NCBI GenBank assembly: GCA_001751225.1 | Contig: MAXT01000126.1 | Span: 1 to 8,432 of the forward strand | Direction of reading: 5' to 3' | From: Desulfuromonadales bacterium C00003107 | Lineage (GTDB): Bacteria; Desulfobacterota; Desulfuromonadia; Desulfuromonadales; Syntrophotaleaceae | Length of the DNA stretch: 8,432 nt | Shown: positions 1 through 7,606 of the stretch, one piece after another | Layout of the letters: each line of letters begins with the position of its first letter | How positions within the stretch are numbered: the stretch's first letter is position 1 | Program-made: the position numbers and the translations under genes | Notes under the pieces: model-generated | What the model was told of the DNA's origin: nothing | What the model saw: only the letters and a program-made list of their open reading frames with translations | Databases searched by the model: none

Positions 1-176
1 GAATGGGACAGCCTCTGGCTGCCCGAAGGGCGAGGGCCAGGGATGGCCCGAGTCACAAGCAAGCGTGCGGATTGACGCCGAGAATGGGGAAAAGGGCCGT
101 TTCCAGATGAAAACAAACCAGGCAAGGCCAGGGGAGAGGCCTGTTGTTCTAACTCAACCAGGGCATTCCGGTTGCT
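1..176. other. Hairpin-rich stretch without a supportable gene
   Basis: No convincing gene starts here. Short frames run open on both strands, as expected in GC-rich DNA, but none has a start with a ribosome site or a recognisable protein; a 3' tail of a gene lying to the left cannot be excluded. What is visible is dense dyad symmetry. Positions 5-7 plus 9-13 pair with 17-24 (8 bp, one bulged A, 3-nt loop). Positions 34-39 pair with 44-49 (6 perfect bp) around GGGA, a GNRA-type tetraloop if the plus strand is transcribed. Weaker stems are 63-66/75-78, 88-92/100-104 and 155-159/170-174. An alternative stem 21-24/28-31 competes with the first. I recognise no known riboswitch or RNA family. Confidence 0.3.
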
Positions 177-213
177 AAAAAAGAAAAAGGACCATGGTTA
201 TGCACCAAGGCCC
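177..213 (-). terminator. Rho-independent terminator ending the minus-strand gene run
   Basis: Read on the minus strand, 213-205 pairs with 197-189 to form a 9-bp stem with one U-U mismatch and one G-U wobble around a 7-nt loop. It is followed by a T-rich tail, TTTTTCTTTTTT, at 188-177. On the plus strand the wobble becomes an A-C mismatch and no T run follows, so the direction is clearly minus. It lies about 40 nt beyond the stop of the zinc-ribbon gene and is the only good intrinsic terminator I see in the window. Confidence 0.78.
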
Positions 214-254
214 TTGTCATTCAATCAAGTAGTTGTAGAATAGGTGGAAAGCAA

Positions 255-410
255 TCAGCCCACAAAAACGTTCTGACGGCGGGCACGATTAGCCAAAATG
301 GTGTGGTCGATCATTTCTCCACATGAGTAGCATTTCCACGCATCAAAGCCTCTGACGAAGTCATAAAACTTTTCTGCGTACATCTTGCCTTTGCATTTTG
401 GGCATCTCAT
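255..410 (-). CDS. Small zinc-ribbon protein with two CxxC motifs (51 aa)
   Basis: A 51-residue frame starts at ATG 410-408 and stops with TGA at 257-255. It begins MRCPKC and carries two CxxC pairs, C3/C6 and C27/C30, spaced as expected for four cysteines holding one zinc ion. A basic, arginine-rich C-terminus follows, with NRARRQ at residues 41-46. A ribosome site AAAGGGGG sits about 7 nt before the ATG, and the terminator at 177..213 follows the stop, so both ends look real. Very short proteins of this pattern (MRCPKC, an aromatic DF block, then W-K-C-x-x-C-G-E) are common and uncharacterised in Geobacter-like genomes, to my recollection. Its role is unknown; nucleic-acid or protein binding is only a guess. 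It is separated from the upstream gene by 171 nt and may have its own promoter. Confidence 0.75.
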   Translation of the reverse strand: MRCPKCKGKMYAEKFYDFVRGFDAWKCYSCGEMIDHTILANRARRQNVFVG

Positions 411-460
411 CTGGTTTCCCCCTTTGTGACTTAGATAGATAGGGCACGGTTGATGTTGAT

Positions 461-487
461 CCTTATGCCCTTCTCTATTACATAAGG
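461..487. repeat. Perfect 7-bp inverted repeat upstream of the zinc-ribbon gene
   Basis: CCTTATG at 461-467 and CATAAGG at 481-487 form a perfect inverted repeat with a 13-nt spacer, giving 20 bp between arm centres, about two helical turns. It begins 51 nt upstream of the ATG of the 51-codon gene. Its right arm overlaps a TATGTAAT stretch on the minus strand that could serve as a -10 element. This suits a dimeric repressor site, but it could equally be an RNA stem in the leader. No regulator can be named. Confidence 0.35.
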
Positions 488-581
488 CATGCCAGCTAAT
501 GAAGAAAACAGGGGGAAAGCCTGATCAATAAACCAGCAACCAATAAATTATTATTATTTTTTGGGTAGTTACAATTCTAAA

Positions 582-1142
582 TTATTCCAAAAAGTATTTC
601 CTCCACGCCGACAATCGCCCTGAACCGATCCCCGGGACCCGTTCCAGGTCGGCGAGAGAGCGGAAATCGCCATTTTTTTGGCGGTCCAGCTCGATAGCAG
701 CCGCTAATTTGGGACCGATTCCAGGAAGCGCCTGCCAATCATCAGAGGTCATAGTCTGTGGTTGCAATGGAATAGCCAGTACCATGCGGCGGTCCGCTGT
801 CATCCATCCTCTATTTACATCAATGATTTCGACATCTTCCGCTTGAATAGAAAAATATTCTCCGGAAGCCAGGGGACGATCAGAAAAAATCTTTAAGCAA
901 CGAGCAGAATCCCCCACGCCAAGCGTCATTTGAATGACGTCACAAAGTGCCGTTTCGTCAATAAATTGATGAATGCCGGGCTGTAAAAATCCCTCACCCA
1001 GCTCTACCCAGATTCCATCGCTCTCGCCAATAAAAACGGTCGGGGGGCCCTCTTCGATGAAGAGAGCCACCCGACCGTATTGAATGCCAGCAGTTAATAA
1101 AAGTAGGACTACCAGCAACGGCAGCCCTGCCGTTTGTTTCAT
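582..1142 (-). CDS. ComEA-like membrane-anchored helix-hairpin-helix protein
   Basis: A 186-residue protein. Residues 7-19 are a hydrophobic stretch after a short KQT head, which reads as a membrane anchor or uncleaved signal, placing the rest outside the cytoplasm. Residues about 35-75 (IWVELGEG... QPGIHQF) resemble the beta-rich SLBB-type domain that precedes the DNA-binding part of ComEA. The C-terminus holds a double helix-hairpin-helix: PGIGPKLA at 140-147 and PGIGSGRL at 170-177, separated by the usual short linker. Such domains bind DNA backbone without sequence preference; in ComEA they capture incoming DNA for transformation. C67 and C82 in the middle domain could form a disulfide. 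Its ATG overlaps the cimA stop as ATGA, implying translational coupling. A role in DNA uptake is a family inference only: no comEC or pilus gene is nearby. Confidence 0.82.
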   Translation of the reverse strand: MKQTAGLPLLVVLLLLTAGIQYGRVALFIEEGPPTVFIGESDGIWVELGEGFLQPGIHQFIDETALCDVIQMTLGVGDSARCLKIFSDRPLASGEYFSIQAEDVEIIDVNRGWMTADRRMVLAIPLQPQTMTSDDWQALPGIGPKLAAAIELDRQKNGDFRSLADLERVPGIGSGRLSAWRKYFLE

Positions 1143-2722
1143 TCGTCTTCCGCGTCTTCCGCGTCTTTCAACAGTTTGTATTGCAGGGCATCGACCAGGG
1201 CCTGATAAGAGGCGTCGATTATATTGTCGCTGACCCCCACTGTCCCCCAGCGCCTATTTTTATCCCCCGATTCAAGCAAAACCCGGGTGATGGACGCGGT
1301 CCCTTTACCGGTCGGCAACACCCGCACCTTGTAATCGAAGAGGCGCATATTTTTGACCTGCGGGTAAAAACTCTCCAAAGCCTTTCGCAAGGCATTGTCC
1401 AGAGCGTTGATCGGTCCGCTGCCCTCGGCAGCGGTGTGCTCTATGCGGCCGCCGACCTTGACCTGCACCGTAGCTTCGGAAAAGGGTTTTTCCTCACCAT
1501 GACGCTTGGAATCGATAACCCGAAAACCGATGACCGAAAAGAATTGCTTCATTGAACCGAGGGCGCGGCGCATGAGCAATTCAAAGGAGGCTTCGGCTCC
1601 TTCGAATTGATATCCTTTGTTTTCTAGATCCTTGATTTTTTCGAGGATCTCCATGGTTACCGGGTCTTTACTGTCCAGATTGATATTGAACTGCTCGGCC
1701 TTGGCTAGCACGTTAGAGCGCCCAGACAGATCGGAAACCAGCACCCGGGTGATATTGCCGACCTTTTCAGGGCGGATATGTTCATAGGTTTCCGGATGGC
1801 GCTGAATGGCCGATACGTGGACCCCGCCCTTATGAGCGAAAGCGGAATTGCCAACGTAAGCCTGATGCGGATTGGGAATCAGATTGGCCAGTTCATAGAC
1901 ATAGCGGGAGACCTCCCGCAGCCGCTGTAATTGGCTTTCAGTCAGGCACTGGTAACCCATCTTCAGCTGCAGGGAAGCGATGATGGAACAGAGGTTGGCA
2001 TTGCCGCAGCGTTCACCAAAGCCGTTGAGCGTTCCCTGCACCTGGACGATGCCGTGTTCCACCGCCATCAGCGAATTGGCTACCGCACACTCGCTGTCAT
2101 TATGGGTATGAATGCCGAGGGGGGTCTGAATATGCTTTTTCACCTCGGCCAGAATGGCGGGCAATTCATGGGGCAAGGTGCCGCCATTGGTGTCGCACAG
2201 TACGATACAGTCGACCTGTGCCTGCGCAGCCGCCTTGAGGGTGTCGATGGCGTACTCAGGGTTGGACTTATAGCCATCGAAAAAGTGCTCGGCATCATAG
2301 AAGACCTCGACGACGTGCTGCTTGAGGTAGGCCAGAGAATCGTAGATCAACTCCAGGTTGGCCTCACCACTGATACGCAGCGCCTCGCGCACATGAAAGT
2401 CCCAAGTCTTGCCAAAGATGGTGACCGCATCCGGTTCGGCCTCAATCAGAGTCCGTAGGTTGTTGTCCTTTTCCGGCGTAGTCTTGGCCCGACGGGTGGA
2501 ACCGAAGGCAGCGATTTTGGCCTGACTCAGAGGAACCTTCTTGATCTCCTTAAAGAAGGCGATGTCCTTGGGATTGGAACCCGGCCAGCCGCCTTCGATA
2601 TAATGGACTCCCAGTTCGTCGAGTTTCTGGGCAATACGGATTTTATCCGCTACCAGAAAAGAAATCTCCTCCGCCTGGGTCCCGTCCCGCAAGGTCGTAT
2701 CGTACAGATGGATCAAACTCAT
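1139..2722 (-). CDS. cimA: (R)-citramalate synthase
   Basis: A 527-residue enzyme that condenses pyruvate with acetyl-CoA to (R)-citramalate, the first step of the threonine-independent route to 2-oxobutyrate and isoleucine. The catalytic TIM barrel begins with [11 protein letters not shown] at 6-16. The metal-binding HTHND is at 205-209 and the [10 protein letters not shown] block at 233-242, followed by the [12 protein letters not shown] linker segment at 295-306. Residues about 385-515 form the LeuA-type C-terminal regulatory domain ([13 protein letters not shown] at 433-445). The pattern matches the long CimA type found in Geobacter and archaea rather than 2-isopropylmalate synthase, which shares the fold. 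The start at 2722 has GAAGGA upstream. The gene lies 41 nt downstream of lysC and overlaps the ComEA-like gene by 4 nt. The protein ends in an acidic tail, EDAEDE, coded by a short tandem repeat. Confidence 0.93.
   Translation of the reverse strand: MSLIHLYDTTLRDGTQAEEISFLVADKIRIAQKLDELGVHYIEGGWPGSNPKDIAFFKEIKKVPLSQAKIAAFGSTRRAKTTPEKDNNLRTLIEAEPDAVTIFGKTWDFHVREALRISGEANLELIYDSLAYLKQHVVEVFYDAEHFFDGYKSNPEYAIDTLKAAAQAQVDCIVLCDTNGGTLPHELPAILAEVKKHIQTPLGIHTHNDSECAVANSLMAVEHGIVQVQGTLNGFGERCGNANLCSIIASLQLKMGYQCLTESQLQRLREVSRYVYELANLIPNPHQAYVGNSAFAHKGGVHVSAIQRHPETYEHIRPEKVGNITRVLVSDLSGRSNVLAKAEQFNINLDSKDPVTMEILEKIKDLENKGYQFEGAEASFELLMRRALGSMKQFFSVIGFRVIDSKRHGEEKPFSEATVQVKVGGRIEHTAAEGSGPINALDNALRKALESFYPQVKNMRLFDYKVRVLPTGKGTASITRVLLESGDKNRRWGTVGVSDNIIDASYQALVDALQYKLLKDAEDAEDE
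1144..1167. repeat. Short 9-bp tandem repeat in the 3' end of cimA
   Basis: The unit CGTCTTCCG occurs at 1144-1152 and 1153-1161 and continues as a partial third copy to 1167. On the minus strand it codes for the acidic tail (AEDAED) of citramalate synthase, and its left end touches the ribosome site and start of the overlapping ComEA-like gene. Unit gain or loss would stay in frame for cimA. Confidence 0.6.
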
Positions 2723-2763
2723 GGTCTCTATCCTTCACCTGCTGCCAACAGCGTCGACAGTAT

Positions 2764-3996
2764 TTATTCAGACTGGGCCGTCTGGTTACCCAGACCGAAG
2801 GCTTCATGCAACACGCGCACGGCCAGTTCAGTGTACTTGGCGTCGATAACACAAGACACTTTGATCTCGCTGGTGGAAATCATCTGGATGTTGATCCCCT
2901 CCTGGCTGAGCACCTGAAACATCTTGCTCGCCACCCCCGAATGGGAACGCATGCCGACCCCGACAATGGACACCTTGGAGATGTTCTCGTCCGTCATTAC
3001 TCCGGCGGCGCCAATCGCCTTGCCGGTCTGCTCCACGGTCTTGAGGGCCTTTTTAAAATCGCCATGGGGCACGGTAAAGGTCAGGTCCGTATAGCCTTCA
3101 TGGGAGACGTTCTGAATGATCATATCGACCGTGATGCTCTCCTCGGAGAGGGGCAAAAACAGCCGAGAGGCGATGCCGGGTTGATCTGGAACCCGCATCA
3201 CGGAGATTTTAGCTTCATCCTTGTTATAGGTCACTCCTGAAACCAGAACGGTCTCCATTTCACTATCCTCCTTCATTACCAGGGTGCCCTGGTTGTCGTT
3301 GAAACTGGAACGCACGTGCACCACCACGCCATATTTCTTGGCGAATTCCACGGAGCGGGTCTGCAACACCTTCGCCCCCAGGGAGGCCATCTCCAGCATT
3401 TCGTCGTAGGAGATCTTAGCGATTTTGGAGGCCTCGGGTACGATCCGCGGGTCGGTGGTATAGACGCCATCAACGTCCGTATAGATTTCACAGACATCGG
3501 CCTTTAAAGCGGCCGCCACCGCCACCGCCGAGGTATCGGATCCCCCCCGTCCGAGGGTGGTCAGGTTGCCGTTGCAATCGGCACCTTGAAATCCGGCGAC
3601 CACCACAATATTGCCGTCGTCCAGGTCGACACGAATCTTTTCGTCGCCAATATGTTTGATACGAGCCCGAGAAAAGGCGCTGCTGGTAACAATCGGCACC
3701 TGGTGTCCAAGATAGCTTTTGGCCTTATATCCCATGGACTTCAGACACATGGACAACAGGGAAATGGTTATCTGCTCGCCAGTTGACACCAGCACATCAT
3801 ATTCACGTTCATCGGGCTGCTCGCTGATTTCCTTGGCCAGCCCGACCAATTTATTGGTTTCACCGGACATCGCCGACAGAACCACCACAACCTGATTGCC
3901 ATCAGCGTGGGTTCTGGCGACCCGGCGGGCCACATTGCGGATTCTGTCGATGGTTCCAACCGAAGTACCGCCGTATTTCTGAACTACCAGGGCCAT
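2764..3996 (-). CDS. lysC: Aspartate kinase with two C-terminal ACT domains
   Basis: A 410-residue aspartokinase that phosphorylates L-aspartate with ATP, the committed step towards lysine/diaminopimelate, methionine and threonine. The amino-acid kinase domain carries KYGGTSVG at 7-14, STGEQ at 71-75 and the nucleotide-binding [11 protein letters not shown] at 147-157, then [12 protein letters not shown] at 173-184. Two ACT domains follow, at about 265-335 ([12 protein letters not shown]) and 342-402 ([15 protein letters not shown]), which bind lysine or threonine in this family for feedback inhibition. Length is usual for the monofunctional class with no fused homoserine dehydrogenase. The ATG at 3996 is preceded by GGGAGGAGAAGGA. 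An 81-nt spacer separates it from lpdA and 41 nt from cimA, pairing the aspartate-pathway entry with the alternative isoleucine entry. It holds a strong in-frame internal start (see 3256..3273). Confidence 0.96.
   Translation of the reverse strand: MALVVQKYGGTSVGTIDRIRNVARRVARTHADGNQVVVVLSAMSGETNKLVGLAKEISEQPDEREYDVLVSTGEQITISLLSMCLKSMGYKAKSYLGHQVPIVTSSAFSRARIKHIGDEKIRVDLDDGNIVVVAGFQGADCNGNLTTLGRGGSDTSAVAVAAALKADVCEIYTDVDGVYTTDPRIVPEASKIAKISYDEMLEMASLGAKVLQTRSVEFAKKYGVVVHVRSSFNDNQGTLVMKEDSEMETVLVSGVTYNKDEAKISVMRVPDQPGIASRLFLPLSEESITVDMIIQNVSHEGYTDLTFTVPHGDFKKALKTVEQTGKAIGAAGVMTDENISKVSIVGVGMRSHSGVASKMFQVLSQEGINIQMISTSEIKVSCVIDAKYTELAVRVLHEAFGLGNQTAQSE
3256..3273 (-). promoter_or_regulatory. 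Internal ribosome site and start for an aspartokinase beta subunit
   Basis: Inside lysC, on the coding strand, AAGGAGG (3273-3267) stands 8 nt before an in-frame ATG (3258-3256), which is codon 247. Initiation here would give a 164-residue protein, 2764..3258, made of just the two ACT domains. Alpha2beta2 aspartokinases of Bacillus subtilis and Corynebacterium make their beta subunit from an internal start at the equivalent place, just after the kinase domain, and of very similar size. The site is the best Shine-Dalgarno match I noticed in the window. That it is used is an inference. Confidence 0.65.
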
Positions 3997-4033
3997 GACT
4001 TCCTTCTCCTCCCGTATTTAAATAAAGCAACCG

Positions 4034-4063
4034 CATGGATTTTGTGACGCGTCCCAATCCATG
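4034..4063. repeat. 8-bp dyad in the lpdA-lysC spacer
   Basis: CATGGATT at 4034-4041 and AATCCATG at 4056-4063 are perfect inverted arms with a 14-nt spacer that itself contains the palindrome GACGCGTC. On the minus strand a stem-loop could form just after the lpdA stop and 37 nt before lysC. The tail that follows is only moderately T-rich, with no run of T, so it is a poor terminator. An operator or leader stem acting on lysC is the alternative. It is not a lysine riboswitch, which is far larger. Confidence 0.4.
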
Positions 4064-4077
4064 GGGAATAAATTGGA

Positions 4078-5472
4078 TTACTTCTGCCTAGCTGGTGGCC
4101 GATGGGGCGCCAAGCCGACGACATCTTCGGCGGCCTCTTTGACCATTTCGGCCAGGGTCGGATGGGCGTGAATCAACCGACCGATATCGGCAGCCGTCAA
4201 TCCATGCCCCATGGCCAGGGCCATTTCGGTCACAAGATTGGAGGCTTGCTCGCCGACCACCGTGGCTCCAAGCAGACGGCCATCGCTTTTACCGGCCATC
4301 AATTTGACGAAACCTTCGGTGTGTCCATCAGCCAGGGCCTTGCCGTTGGCCCGATAGGAAAACCGGCCGATATCTACGGCCAATTGCCGATCCTGACAAG
4401 CTTTTTCGGTCAAACCAACCTGGGCCAGTTCAGGCAGGGTAAAAACCACACTCGGAATGACTCCATAATCGACCTGTTCATCACCGCCTAAGGCATTGGC
4501 AACGGCCACACCAGCCTGATACGCAGCGACGTGGGCCAATTGGATCCCCCCGGTTAAATCGCCAATCGCAAACACTCCTTCAACGGAGGTGCGCATGCCC
4601 TCATCTACCACCACGGCACCGGAATCCAACTCTACGCCGAGCTCTTTCAAACCGAGACTGTCGCTATTGGGTTTTCGGCCGACCGCCACCAGGGCCTTGT
4701 CAATTTCGATGGTTCCCTTACCGGCAAGTTGTGCTTCAACGCGGCCGTCAACCACAGTAAGCCGATTGATGGCGGTATCGACATGAATGGTCACCCCTTG
4801 GGCCTGCAGGGACCTTAACAGCAAATCCACAGCCTCTCTGTCGCTATTACCAAGCAGAACGGGTTGCTGTTCCACCAGGGTCACTTGAGTACCGAAAGCG
4901 GCAAAAATAGCGGCCAATTCGCAACCAATATAGCCACCGCCAATAACCAGCAGACTGGACGGAAGTCCTTGAATACCAAGAATTTCGTCACTGGTCAAAA
5001 TATTTTTCCCATCGACCAGCCAATCGGCGGGACGCACCGGACGCGCGCCGGTAGCCAAGATGATATTACGGGCCTCTAGGCGACCTATCAATCCGGGGCG
5101 ACGAAAAGCAATTTTCCCCGGTTTTTCAATGCTAGCCTGACCATGAAAGACCGTAATGTTGTAGCTCTTCATCAACTGGCGCAAGCCACCGTGAAGTTGC
5201 GCGACCACGGTATCTTTGCGCTGTGCTGCCGTCTCAAAATCAAAGGATCGAGAACCGAGCTTGATGCCGTGACTAGCGGCTTGGTCGAACTGACTCAGCA
5301 ACCGAGCGGTGCTGTGCCAGGTCTTAGTCGGAATACATCCGCGATGCAGGCAGGTACCACCAAGGCGATCGGCTTCGATCAGGCAGACCCGAGCCCCTTG
5401 CTGGGCAGCGCGCACCGCAGCCGTGTAACCTCCTGGCCCACCGCCGATCACCGCCAGATCGAATTCAGTCAT
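4078..5472 (-). CDS. lpdA: Dihydrolipoamide dehydrogenase (E3 component)
   Basis: A 464-residue FAD flavoprotein that reoxidises protein-bound dihydrolipoamide with NAD+, serving 2-oxoacid dehydrogenase complexes or the glycine cleavage system. The FAD-binding GGGPGG is at 10-15 and the redox disulfide GTCLHRGC gives C41 and C46. ATGARP is at 140-145, the NAD-binding GGGYIG at 178-183, and the second FAD contact AIGDL at 302-306. The dimer-interface HAHPTLAE at 435-442 supplies the catalytic His437/Glu442 pair. The start was set at ATG 5472, where the conserved N-terminus begins; a GTG at 5499 would only add nine unlikely residues. It overlaps the tsaE end by 8 nt. No E1, E2 or lipoylation gene lies beside it, so its partner complex cannot be read from context. 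Other class I disulfide reductases are less likely given the intact disulfide and His-Glu motifs. Confidence 0.92.
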   Translation of the reverse strand: MTEFDLAVIGGGPGGYTAAVRAAQQGARVCLIEADRLGGTCLHRGCIPTKTWHSTARLLSQFDQAASHGIKLGSRSFDFETAAQRKDTVVAQLHGGLRQLMKSYNITVFHGQASIEKPGKIAFRRPGLIGRLEARNIILATGARPVRPADWLVDGKNILTSDEILGIQGLPSSLLVIGGGYIGCELAAIFAAFGTQVTLVEQQPVLLGNSDREAVDLLLRSLQAQGVTIHVDTAINRLTVVDGRVEAQLAGKGTIEIDKALVAVGRKPNSDSLGLKELGVELDSGAVVVDEGMRTSVEGVFAIGDLTGGIQLAHVAAYQAGVAVANALGGDEQVDYGVIPSVVFTLPELAQVGLTEKACQDRQLAVDIGRFSYRANGKALADGHTEGFVKLMAGKSDGRLLGATVVGEQASNLVTEMALAMGHGLTAADIGRLIHAHPTLAEMVKEAAEDVVGLAPHRPPARQK

Positions 5473-5959
5473 CGCCCCCCGCCTGTCTGAGCCACTCACC
5501 TTGCCAACGCTGCAACAGGATTTGGGCAGCCGCCCCCACGGCGCGGCACTCGATACGTCGTTGATCGGCCTGTTGATGGCTCAAGTGCACGGCCAGATAT
5601 TCCCGAGCCAGGCCCGTAAAGAGATCCGCCCATTCGACCACCGCTACTCCGGCCCCCGGCAGGTATTCCTCCATGCCGAGTTCCAGCAAATCATCGGGCT
5701 CGGCGAGCCGGTAAAGATCGAAGTGATAGAGTTCCAAACGGCCCTGATAGGCGTTCATCAGGGTATAGGAAGGACTCGCGATGGGCTCCTCTTCTGGAAC
5801 CCCTAGACCGCGAGCCAAACCGCGACTGAAACAGGTCTTGCCCGCCCCCAGATCACCGCTGAGCAGGATTACCAGCGGTTGTTCGATAAGCCGGCCGAGA
5901 CAGCGCCCAAGCTGTGAGGTTTCCTCCTCGCAAGCGGTTGCTAAAGACCAGGCGGGCAC
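5465..5959 (-). CDS. tsaE: tRNA threonylcarbamoyladenosine biosynthesis ATPase TsaE
   Basis: A 164-residue P-loop ATPase that works with TsaB and TsaD in the cytoplasm to place t6A at position 37 of ANN-decoding tRNAs. The Walker A box GDLGAGKT is at 35-42, the family-typical SPSYTLMN at 62-69, HFDLYRL at 79-85 and VEWADL at 108-113. Length is normal for the family. The start is a GTG at 5959, 3 nt after the TAG stop of the CBS-domain gene, with only a weak GGGG ribosome site, so translation probably depends on read-on from upstream. Its last codons overlap the lpdA start. Older annotation calls it YjeE. Confidence 0.95.
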   Translation of the reverse strand: MPAWSLATACEEETSQLGRCLGRLIEQPLVILLSGDLGAGKTCFSRGLARGLGVPEEEPIASPSYTLMNAYQGRLELYHFDLYRLAEPDDLLELGMEEYLPGAGVAVVEWADLFTGLAREYLAVHLSHQQADQRRIECRAVGAAAQILLQRWQGEWLRQAGGDD

Positions 5960-5962
5960 GGA

Positions 5963-6412
5963 CTACAACCCCATGCTACGAATAATATCGAGACGGGCCA
6001 CCACGCCGAGCAGGCGCTTGCCCTCTACCACCGGAATCATGTGAACCTGCTTCTCGACCATCAAGGCAGCGATTTCAGTCACACTCGTGTCCTCACTGCA
6101 GGTTGTCACAACGGTTGTACAAATTTCGCCGACCTTGCAGGCGGTAAGTTTTTCCACCTGCTCGCGAAACTTATTCTCGCTCTCCAGGTAGATCACCCAA
6201 TCGAACAAAGAAATGACCGTTGGCAGATGCAGAGGACGATCCTTGGCGATAAGATCGGTTTCAGTAACCACGCCGTGCAACTCACCGGCGTCATCAAGTA
6301 CCGGCATAGCATTAACACCTGTCTCGATGAATTTGCGGGCTAATTCTTCCATCCCGGTATCGATACAAACAGTGTGAACCTCGCGGGTCATGATGTCCTT
6401 GGCCTTAAGCAT
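5963..6412 (-). CDS. Two-CBS-domain protein
   Basis: A 149-residue protein made almost wholly of a tandem CBS pair (Bateman module). The first repeat covers about 3-57, with the typical KDIMTREVHTV start at 5-15, and MPVLDD plus GVVTETDLI towards its end. The second covers about 91-148 (VGEICTTVV, MIPVVEGKRLLGVVARLDI). They are joined by an unusually long linker of about 33 residues containing FDWVIYLESENKF. CBS pairs bind adenine nucleotides or similar ligands and act as energy or signal sensors. No catalytic or DNA-binding domain is attached, so it would act by binding a partner. An AGGGAG ribosome site lies 7 nt before the ATG. The gene sits between the hairpin at 6433..6456 and tsaE. The same gene occurs beside tsaE in Geobacter-like genomes as I recall; its role there is not known to me. 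Confidence 0.9.
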   Translation of the reverse strand: MLKAKDIMTREVHTVCIDTGMEELARKFIETGVNAMPVLDDAGELHGVVTETDLIAKDRPLHLPTVISLFDWVIYLESENKFREQVEKLTACKVGEICTTVVTTCSEDTSVTEIAALMVEKQVHMIPVVEGKRLLGVVARLDIIRSMGL

Positions 6413-6432
6413 AGCGTCTCCCTTTTTGCAAA

Positions 6433-6456
6433 CGGGGCGGCTCGATGGCCGCCCGT
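6433..6456. other. GC-rich hairpin in the acpS-CBS gap
   Basis: GGGCGGC at 6435-6441 pairs perfectly with GCCGCCC at 6448-6454 around a 6-nt loop, and two further flanking pairs can form with a bulge. It is the main feature of the 84-nt gap between acpS and the CBS-domain gene. On the minus strand it is followed by CGTTTGC and then the ribosome site, with no T run, so it is not a standard intrinsic terminator. It may act as a stability or processing element, or a weak attenuator. Confidence 0.4.
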
Positions 6457-6496
6457 GAAAATAAGTGTATTATTCCTGTCGGCCGTAACTCGTTTT

Positions 6497-6886
6497 TTAG
6501 CAGCCTTCCAAAATCACCGTCGCAAAGGCGTAATCACCATCGTGACTGCAAGAAAGATGAATTCTGTCGTGACCGCCGTCACGAAACAATTCTTCGGCCC
6601 GGCCGGACAGGACAAGGTCCGGGCGGCCCAGATCGTTGCGCACGACCTGCACCTCATCCCAGCGGATTCCGCAGCGCAGACCAAGGCCCAGGGCTTTGAG
6701 CAGCGCCTCCTTGGCAGCAAAACGTACTGCCAGATGAGGGGCCGGATCGGCCTTGGTCAGGGAATAGGCCAGTTCTCCTGCGGTAAAAATCCTTTCCAGC
6801 AGCGCTTGCTTATCGTCCTCGACAAAACGGCGAAAGCGCCCGATACGCGCCACATCGTTGCCCAGACCGGAGATCCGTACCGTCAT
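6497..6886 (-). CDS. acpS: Holo-[acyl-carrier-protein] synthase
   Basis: A 129-residue phosphopantetheinyl transferase of the AcpS type, which moves 4'-phosphopantetheine from CoA onto a serine of acyl carrier protein and so switches on fatty acid synthesis. The N-terminal GLGNDVARI at 7-15 holds the metal-binding Asp11. FTAGE is at 34-38, and RFAAKEALLKALG at 55-67 holds the second ligand Glu60. LSCSHDGDYA at 111-120 is the typical C-terminal signature. The start ATG shares its A with the pdxJ stop (TGATG), and AAGGAG lies 5 nt upstream within the pdxJ end, a tightly coupled pair. The 84-nt gap downstream is where Geobacter-type clusters, as I recall, carry nnr. Confidence 0.95.
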   Translation of the reverse strand: MTVRISGLGNDVARIGRFRRFVEDDKQALLERIFTAGELAYSLTKADPAPHLAVRFAAKEALLKALGLGLRCGIRWDEVQVVRNDLGRPDLVLSGRAEELFRDGGHDRIHLSCSHDGDYAFATVILEGC

Positions 6887-7605
6887 CAGCGCTCCTTGAG
6901 CAGCGCCACCATCTCCCGCACCGCCCGCTCCATACCGACTAGCACTGCGCGGGCCACGATACTGTGGCCGATATTCAGTTCAGCAATCCCACCGAGGGCA
7001 ACAACCTCCCGCACGTTGACATAGTTGAGGCCGTGCCCGGCATTGACCTGCAGACCGAGTTTTTTACCAGCCCGTATGGCCGTTTCCAGTTTTCCCAACT
7101 CTACCTTACGGCTGGCATCATCACGGGCTTCACAGTAGCTGCCGGTGTGCAGTTCGATGGCCTGAGCGCCAACCCGATGCGAGGCCTTGACCTGCTCCAG
7201 ATCGGGATCGACAAACAGGCTGACCAGCATTCCCCCTTGGCGGAGCGTTGCAACCTGCTCCTTGAGGGTGGAGCGCAGACGCAGCACGTCAAGCCCCCCT
7301 TCGGTGGTCAACTCTTCGCGCTTTTCGGGCACCAGGGTCACGCAGTCGGGCAGCAGCTTGAGGGCGATGCCGATCATCTCTTCGGTGGCGGCCATTTCCA
7401 GATTAAGACGGGTCTTGACCGTTCGGCGCAGGATCTCCACATCCCGATCCTGGATATGCCGGCGGTCTTCTCGCAAATGCACGGTAATGCACTCGGCGCC
7501 GGCCAGTTCGGCAAGGGCTGCAGCTGTAACCGGATCGGGCTCGTCAATACCCCTAGCCTGGCGAACGGTGGCGACATGATCGACATTGACTCCCAAAGTG
7601 ATCAT
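6886..7605 (-). CDS. pdxJ: Pyridoxine 5'-phosphate synthase
   Basis: A 239-residue TIM-barrel enzyme that condenses 3-amino-2-oxopropyl phosphate with 1-deoxy-D-xylulose 5-phosphate to pyridoxine 5'-phosphate, the last ring-forming step of the DXP-dependent vitamin B6 route. The motifs are [10 protein letters not shown] at 7-16, HLREDRRHI at 43-51, ELHTG at 151-155, NAGHGLN at 188-194 and NIGH at 211-214; His43, Glu70 and His191 are positioned as the family's catalytic residues. The ATG at 7605 was chosen because the conserved protein starts with [10 protein letters not shown] and AGGAGG lies 6 nt upstream. A longer frame to 7656 would lie inside glmM. It starts 1 nt after the glmM stop and ends sharing a base with acpS. 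Confidence 0.96.
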   Translation of the reverse strand: MITLGVNVDHVATVRQARGIDEPDPVTAAALAELAGAECITVHLREDRRHIQDRDVEILRRTVKTRLNLEMAATEEMIGIALKLLPDCVTLVPEKREELTTEGGLDVLRLRSTLKEQVATLRQGGMLVSLFVDPDLEQVKASHRVGAQAIELHTGSYCEARDDASRKVELGKLETAIRAGKKLGLQVNAGHGLNYVNVREVVALGGIAELNIGHSIVARAVLVGMERAVREMVALLKER

Positions 7606-7606
7606 G